A stretch of DNA of 29,161 nucleotides from Bacteroidales bacterium (GTDB lineage Bacteria > Bacteroidota > Bacteroidia > Bacteroidales > UBA932). Where the stretch lies: contig JAKSJQ010000026.1 of NCBI GenBank assembly GCA_024402115.1, positions 1 to 29,161 on the forward strand, given 5' to 3'. The notes beneath the pieces are model-generated. The model searched no databases and was not told the origin of the DNA. It saw only the letters and a list, made by a program, of their open reading frames with translations. This document shows positions 25,571 to 29,161 of this stretch, one piece after another (the first letter of the stretch is position 1; each line of letters opens with the position of its first letter). Position numbers and translations under genes: made by a program.

Positions 25571-26518
25571 ATGAAAAAGATTTTTAATGTACTCGCATTC
25601 GCAATAGTTGCGATTTTCTTCAATTCCTGCGAGAAAAATGGTTCACTGGATGAACCTAAGACTTACACTGTTTCATTTGCTATGAGCGGAGATTTGAGCA
25701 TTTCACAGGAGCCAATGACGAAGGGCGGTTTTGAGGAAGGAGATATCATCGGCATTATGGCATATGTGAAAAATGAAAATGGATCATATTCTCAATATGA
25801 GTATGGAGTATTTGATGATATCTCCAAGGCGACAATTACGCTGGTCGACGGAAAAAAGTATAAGTTTGAAGCATATATCGAAAAAAATGGAGTTCAGAAT
25901 TCGCTGCTTGATAATTATAATAATGGTAGCTATTATAACTTCAGTTCGAAAATCACAAACAAGTTTGTTTCTAGGTCTTCCGATCCATGGAGAAGTTATA
26001 TGGATTTCCCATCTCTTTTTATTGAAAACTACTATGGTGAAACGATTGATGTCGTTCCTTCGGAGAATCTTGTTGTGAATCTTGAAATGGATGCTGTGTA
26101 TGCATCTATAAAATTCAATGTTGAATGGGATGAATCAATCACTGAAGGTGATCTTGCTGTGTCTTTTACAGGTATCAGTCCGAGCAGCTTCAATCTCACT
26201 TATCCTAATACGGCGTATTCATCAGGGATAAATATTAAGAATTATCCCAGTAAAATTTTTTACGATAATATTCTTATGACCGCTGGTGTTAGAGTAGTAT
26301 ATACTAAAGAAGACGGAACCAAAATCCCTGTTGTTGAAAGCAAATCATTCCGAATACGCAAAAAAACAATAACAACTATCAATCTCAAGATAAAAGCATC
26401 CACAGCTGATGCGTCTGTTGCTGTATCCATTGACGACAATCCGGAAATGGTTGATGGTGAAACGATTGACCTTGATACTACCGCAGGGACAGATGATGCA
26501 CAGATCGGAACCAATTAA
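25571..26518 (+). CDS. Fimbrillin-like surface lipoprotein A
   Basis: 315 residues with a lipoprotein signal peptide (Lys-Lys, hydrophobic core, FNSC20). The Cys is followed by EKN, which resembles the charged surface-export signal of Bacteroidota lipoproteins. The PMTKGG segment around residue 50 and the DGKKYKFEAYI and TIDVVPSENLVVNLEM strands are typical of fimbrillin/Mfa-like repeats of beta-sandwich type. It is a diverged paralogue of the lipoprotein at 27678 along its whole length. The C-terminus ends with MVDGETIDLDT and a short acidic tail. Codon use is AT-rich compared with the upstream chromosome. Function as a surface adhesin or fimbrial subunit is inferred. Confidence 0.78.
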   Translation: MKKIFNVLAFAIVAIFFNSCEKNGSLDEPKTYTVSFAMSGDLSISQEPMTKGGFEEGDIIGIMAYVKNENGSYSQYEYGVFDDISKATITLVDGKKYKFEAYIEKNGVQNSLLDNYNNGSYYNFSSKITNKFVSRSSDPWRSYMDFPSLFIENYYGETIDVVPSENLVVNLEMDAVYASIKFNVEWDESITEGDLAVSFTGISPSSFNLTYPNTAYSSGINIKNYPSKIFYDNILMTAGVRVVYTKEDGTKIPVVESKSFRIRKKTITTINLKIKASTADASVAVSIDDNPEMVDGETIDLDTTAGTDDAQIGTN

Positions 26519-26604
26519 GAATACTGCAAACTTTAGCATTGGATAGCCACACGGCAGAAAAATTCTAGGAATATTAACAATCAAATATAAGTAAAAGAAA
26601 GATT

Positions 26605-26730
26605 ATGGAAGAAAAGAAGTATGCTGCACCTGATGTAAAGGTGATTGAAATTGATGCACAGTCATGTATCCTCGCGGGATCAAATGAAGGCGAAGGCGGT
26701 GAATGGGAATCAGGAGGAGATTTGTCATAG
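26605..26730 (+). CDS. 41-residue peptide inside the fimbrillin-like operon
   Basis: A short frame from ATG 26605 to TAG 26730. It has a charged N-terminal half (MEEKKYAAPDVKVIEID), a central SCILAGS with one Cys, and a tail rich in Gly, Glu and Ser (GEGGEWESGGDLS). Its stop abuts the ATG of the next lipoprotein gene (TAGATG), and a GGAGGAG ribosome-binding site for that gene lies inside its last codons. The pattern K-K-Y-x-x-P-x-[VI]-x-[VI]-I-x-[ID] followed by LAGS and a Gly-rich tail recalls short Bacteroidota peptides of unknown role. There is no signal peptide or membrane span. Coding status rests on the pattern and the tight operon position. Confidence 0.65.
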   Translation: MEEKKYAAPDVKVIEIDAQSCILAGSNEGEGGEWESGGDLS

Positions 26731-27636
26731 ATGAAGGCTCGTATTCTAGTTTCTGCGGCAGCACTGCTGCTTGCAATTTCCTGTACAAAGGAAAATTCTT
26801 CCGATGTGCAGAGCTACACCTTCTCTGTAGCCGGCACGCTCGAAGAACTTGATGTCATGCAGGAAACTAAGGTTACCCTGTCCCATACGATGAAGATGTC
26901 ATGGACTAAGGGTGACAAGGTATCTGTCGTCAACCTTACCAAGGGGAAGGCCCTGGGTGGCTCATTGACTGCCGATCAGGATGCTACCAAGTCGACATTC
27001 TCCGGTACCGTCACCGGACACATCGATGATGGCGACGTGCTCTTCCTTATATATCCGGATTTGGGATATACTTCGGAGCAGGACTTCATCAATGCGAAAG
27101 TGGACTTCTCGTCTCAGGATGGAACGGACAAGAACGCGAAGTTCTGTGCCGTTTCCAAGATTGAGCCCGTCCTGGACGGTAACTTCATCAATGGGGATAC
27201 CTATTTCACCATGAAGTCCGGTATGATCAACATCACCCTTGCCGATCTCCCTGCAAACACGACGATTGACGAGGTTCATATCGAGAATCTGTATTCGGAG
27301 ATATTCCTTTCAATCAATTCTGCAAAGAGTGACATAGTCATCACGGGAACTGAAGGCACGATATCGATGTATCCGAACAGCAAGACCAGCGTTCATGGCA
27401 CGAAGGGTCTCTACTTCGGCCTCGGTGGTGCCCGTTCGGTATCTGCAAGAAGGAAGGTTTCCGTAATATGCGGAGATGACATCTATGAGTCAGACATGAC
27501 TAACGGTGCCATAGGAAGCAAATTCTACACGCTCTCAATCGGTGCATTCACGAAGAAGAACGTGACTGGAGGATTCAATATCGTTTATGACGATACAGAT
27601 ATGGAAGAGGGTGAAACCATTAACGTAGGCGATTAA
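26731..27636 (+). CDS. Fimbrillin-family (Mfa-like) surface lipoprotein B
   Basis: 301 residues with a lipoprotein signal (LLLAISC18, then TKEN). The MSWTKGDKVSVVN motif near residue 55 is the W..GD.[IV]SV signature of Mfa-like/FimA-related proteins in Bacteroidota; the next segments (DATKSTFSGTV, DDGDVLFLIYPD) also fit. It is less AT-rich than lipoproteins A and C and differs from them in sequence, but shares the C-terminal ending (EEGETINVGD). It starts directly at the stop of the 41-residue peptide gene. It is probably a surface or fimbrial subunit; no chaperone, anchor or tip gene is identifiable here. Confidence 0.82.
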   Translation: MKARILVSAAALLLAISCTKENSSDVQSYTFSVAGTLEELDVMQETKVTLSHTMKMSWTKGDKVSVVNLTKGKALGGSLTADQDATKSTFSGTVTGHIDDGDVLFLIYPDLGYTSEQDFINAKVDFSSQDGTDKNAKFCAVSKIEPVLDGNFINGDTYFTMKSGMINITLADLPANTTIDEVHIENLYSEIFLSINSAKSDIVITGTEGTISMYPNSKTSVHGTKGLYFGLGGARSVSARRKVSVICGDDIYESDMTNGAIGSKFYTLSIGAFTKKNVTGGFNIVYDDTDMEEGETINVGD

Positions 27637-27677
27637 TGGTATAGTTTCAAAGTAATAAAATTAGAGTTATATAATCA

Positions 27678-28610
27678 ATGAAAAAGTTATTTTATGTACT
27701 CGCAGTTGTACTGCTTGCAATTACGGCTTGCCAAAAAGAAGAGAATGCATCTGACAACGAATATGTTGAAATGTCAATAGGTTTGGGAGGCGAATTTTCT
27801 CAGAGCTTTTCTCCATTGACAAAGGCAGGCGAACAAACTGTTGACATCATTGCTTTCAACGTGTATTCACGACCGGAAGGAAGCAACGAATCATATGAGC
27901 GCTATGCCTATGGGTCATTTGAAAGCACCTCTGACATATCGGTCAGACTCATGAAGGGTTATCAGTATAAGATTGATGCAGTATCAGTCAAAGATTGTCA
28001 GTCAAGTAAGCTCAATAGTGGATATGTGTTATTGAAGAATTTACATGGTGGTTCTACGGGAGTCTACACAGATTATGCGAAGGTACCTACAAATGAGTTT
28101 ATTTTTAGCACTTTTTACAGTTATCAATTTAGAGGCCGTGATGAACAAATTGATATTTATGCGGGAAGAACCATTGACATCACCCCACAGAATGATCAGG
28201 CCATTAACATCAATATGGAAAGGCTTGTTTATGGTTTCAGGCTCAAAGCTGAAAATCTCACAGAAGGAAAGATAGCGGTCCATGGCTTGACTGTAGAAGC
28301 TCCAGAAACTCAGGCAGAAGGAATATTCGCATTTACTTATCCATTAAGTCACCTTGGAGAAAATGATGGCCTTTCTACTACCGAATTCACAGTATATTGG
28401 ACCAAGAGTGATGGTGCTGAGGTTCCTCTTGGAAAAACATCTCTTCACTTTAAGAAGAATCAGATGACTACACTGACAGTCAAAGTTGGTGACCAAGGTG
28501 TGGATGGAGGAATCGGATTGACTTATGAAGATGAGACTCCAATTGTAGATGGTGAATCATTCACAGTCGGAGACAACGGCTCTGTTGACAGTGATATCGA
28601 GACTAATTAA
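27678..28610 (+). CDS. Fimbrillin-like surface lipoprotein C (paralogue of A)
   Basis: 310 residues with a lipoprotein signal (LLAITAC18, then QKEEN). It aligns with lipoprotein A: PLTKAG against PMTKGG, YAYGSFESTSDISVRLMKGYQYKIDA against YGVFDDISKATITLVDGKKYKFEA, and AGRTIDITPQ against GETIDVVPS. The C-terminus is VDGESFTVGD plus an acidic tail ending in ETN, close to the end of A (IGTN). It lies 41 nt after lipoprotein B with no terminator between, so the four genes probably form one operon. Sequence divergence between A and C is strong in the middle, as expected of a surface antigen. Confidence 0.78.
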   Translation: MKKLFYVLAVVLLAITACQKEENASDNEYVEMSIGLGGEFSQSFSPLTKAGEQTVDIIAFNVYSRPEGSNESYERYAYGSFESTSDISVRLMKGYQYKIDAVSVKDCQSSKLNSGYVLLKNLHGGSTGVYTDYAKVPTNEFIFSTFYSYQFRGRDEQIDIYAGRTIDITPQNDQAININMERLVYGFRLKAENLTEGKIAVHGLTVEAPETQAEGIFAFTYPLSHLGENDGLSTTEFTVYWTKSDGAEVPLGKTSLHFKKNQMTTLTVKVGDQGVDGGIGLTYEDETPIVDGESFTVGDNGSVDSDIETN

Positions 28611-28642
28611 GTAATTTGGTCTAGGATCAGCTTCGTTCTGGG

Positions 28643-28706
28643 AAATGTGTGAAATTAGCGGTTTTACACATTTTGAGAGGCTGGCGACCCGTAAAATGTG
28701 TAAAAA
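28643..28706. repeat. Three copies of an AAATGTGTAAAA motif
   Basis: Copies lie at 28643-28654 (one mismatch), 28662-28674 (inverted) and 28693-28705. The last two form a perfect 13-bp inverted repeat with an 18-nt spacer. The stretch from 28611 to 28736 has no gene. It may be a regulator-binding site or the end of the fimbrillin-like transcript. Confidence 0.6.
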
Positions 28707-28736
28707 GGACAAATACGCACATAATGTATAATACAA

Positions 28737-28765
28737 AAGAGGCTGACCATGATGGCCAGCCTCTT
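28737..28765 (-). terminator. Hairpin terminator of the DUF1015 gene
   Basis: A 12-bp stem with one A-C mismatch (28737-28748 with 28754-28765) and a 5-nt loop. On the minus strand the stem is followed by Ts, so it serves the DUF1015 gene ending at 28788. The AAGAGGCTGG stem start is the same as in the metG terminator at 4201. Confidence 0.7.
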
Positions 28766-28787
28766 CTGCTGTTATGTTGGCTATTGA

Positions 28788-29161
28788 TTAGTCGAGACTA
28801 TGGATAGCGAGTCCTGAGCGGAGCTTAGGCTCGAACCAGGTGGTCTTTGGAGGCATGATGTTGCCGCTGTCAGCGATGTTGACGAGCTGCTTCATCGATA
28901 CCGGATAGAGAGCGAAGGCAACCTTCATCTCACCGTTGTCCACGCGGCGTGCGAGCTCTCCGAGACCACGGATACCGCCTACGAAGTCTATCCTCTTGTC
29001 CGTACGGAGATCCTTGATTCCGAGAATCTTGTCGAGTACGAGATTAGAGAGGATGGTCACGTCGAGTACTCCGATAGGATCCTCGTCGTTGAAGCGGCCT
29101 GGCTTGGTCTCGAGGCTGTACCACTTGTTGCCGAGGTACATCGAGAACTGGTGGAGATGGT
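28788..29161 (-). CDS. DUF1015 family protein, C-terminal part
   Basis: About 124 codons of the C-terminal end are inside the window; the frame is open to the right edge, so the gene continues outside. DVTILSNLVLDKILGI, RIDFVGGIRGL, and the ending MPPKTTWFEPKLRSGLAIHSLD are the signature end of DUF1015 proteins. Function is not established; in Bacteroidales the gene often lies beside serC/serA, which cannot be checked here. It is convergent with the fimbrillin-like operon. Confidence 0.9.
   Translation of the reverse strand, partial: HLHQFSMYLGNKWYSLETKPGRFNDEDPIGVLDVTILSNLVLDKILGIKDLRTDKRIDFVGGIRGLGELARRVDNGEMKVAFALYPVSMKQLVNIADSGNIMPPKTTWFEPKLRSGLAIHSLD

Overview
This window comes from a Bacteroidales-type chromosome (phylum Bacteroidota). 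I infer this from the gene families (DUF4783 next to rlmH, cmk directly followed by ispH, MurA with Asp at the active-site loop, Mfa/FimA-like lipoproteins, DUF1015) and from TAnnTTTG-type promoter elements upstream of many genes. The coding sequence is fairly GC-rich, apart from one AT-rich block at about 25.3-28.7 kb. I cannot name a genus from the sequence alone.

Layout. 1-4179 (+): 3' part of dnaG, then metG. 4201-4367: a terminator and a long palindrome between convergent genes. 4396-7136 (-): a tightly coupled three-gene operon (secreted protein, M16 peptidase, O-methyltransferase). It is divergent from dnaX-lptB at 7207-9844 (+). 9853-11050: a single-domain HUH (Y1, RAYT-like) transposase gene bracketed by two doublets of a 39-nt palindrome. 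11082-12398 (-) murA is divergent from 12473-14687 (+) murB and a DUF418 membrane protein. 14716-16041: a membrane-anchored LytTR regulator divergent from a small membrane protein. 16166-18431 (-): efp, then the cmk-ispH pair. 18502-20614 (+): an NtrC/NtrX-like response regulator and a ROK sugar kinase. 20747-21181 (-): DUF4783. 21260-25303 (+): rlmH and a very large NtrY-like sensor kinase. 25333-25507: a compact transcription unit with hairpins and a terminator. 25571-28610 (+): three cell-surface lipoproteins of fimbrillin type plus a 41-codon gene. 28788-end (-): C-terminal part of a DUF1015 protein.

Most of the window is housekeeping: replication (dnaG, dnaX), translation (metG, efp, rlmH), envelope synthesis (murA, murB, lptB), isoprenoids (ispH) and nucleotides (cmk). 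The accessory content is the RAYT/REP element, the regulators and the surface-lipoprotein locus. The NtrX-like regulator and NtrY-like kinase lie 3 kb apart on the same strand and are plausible partners. The most unusual items are the symmetric REP doublets around the transposase (one repeat supplies the gene's stop codon), the hairpin-rich small transcript ahead of the fimbrillin-like locus, and the 41-residue peptide gene inside that locus. No tRNA, rRNA or CRISPR array was seen.
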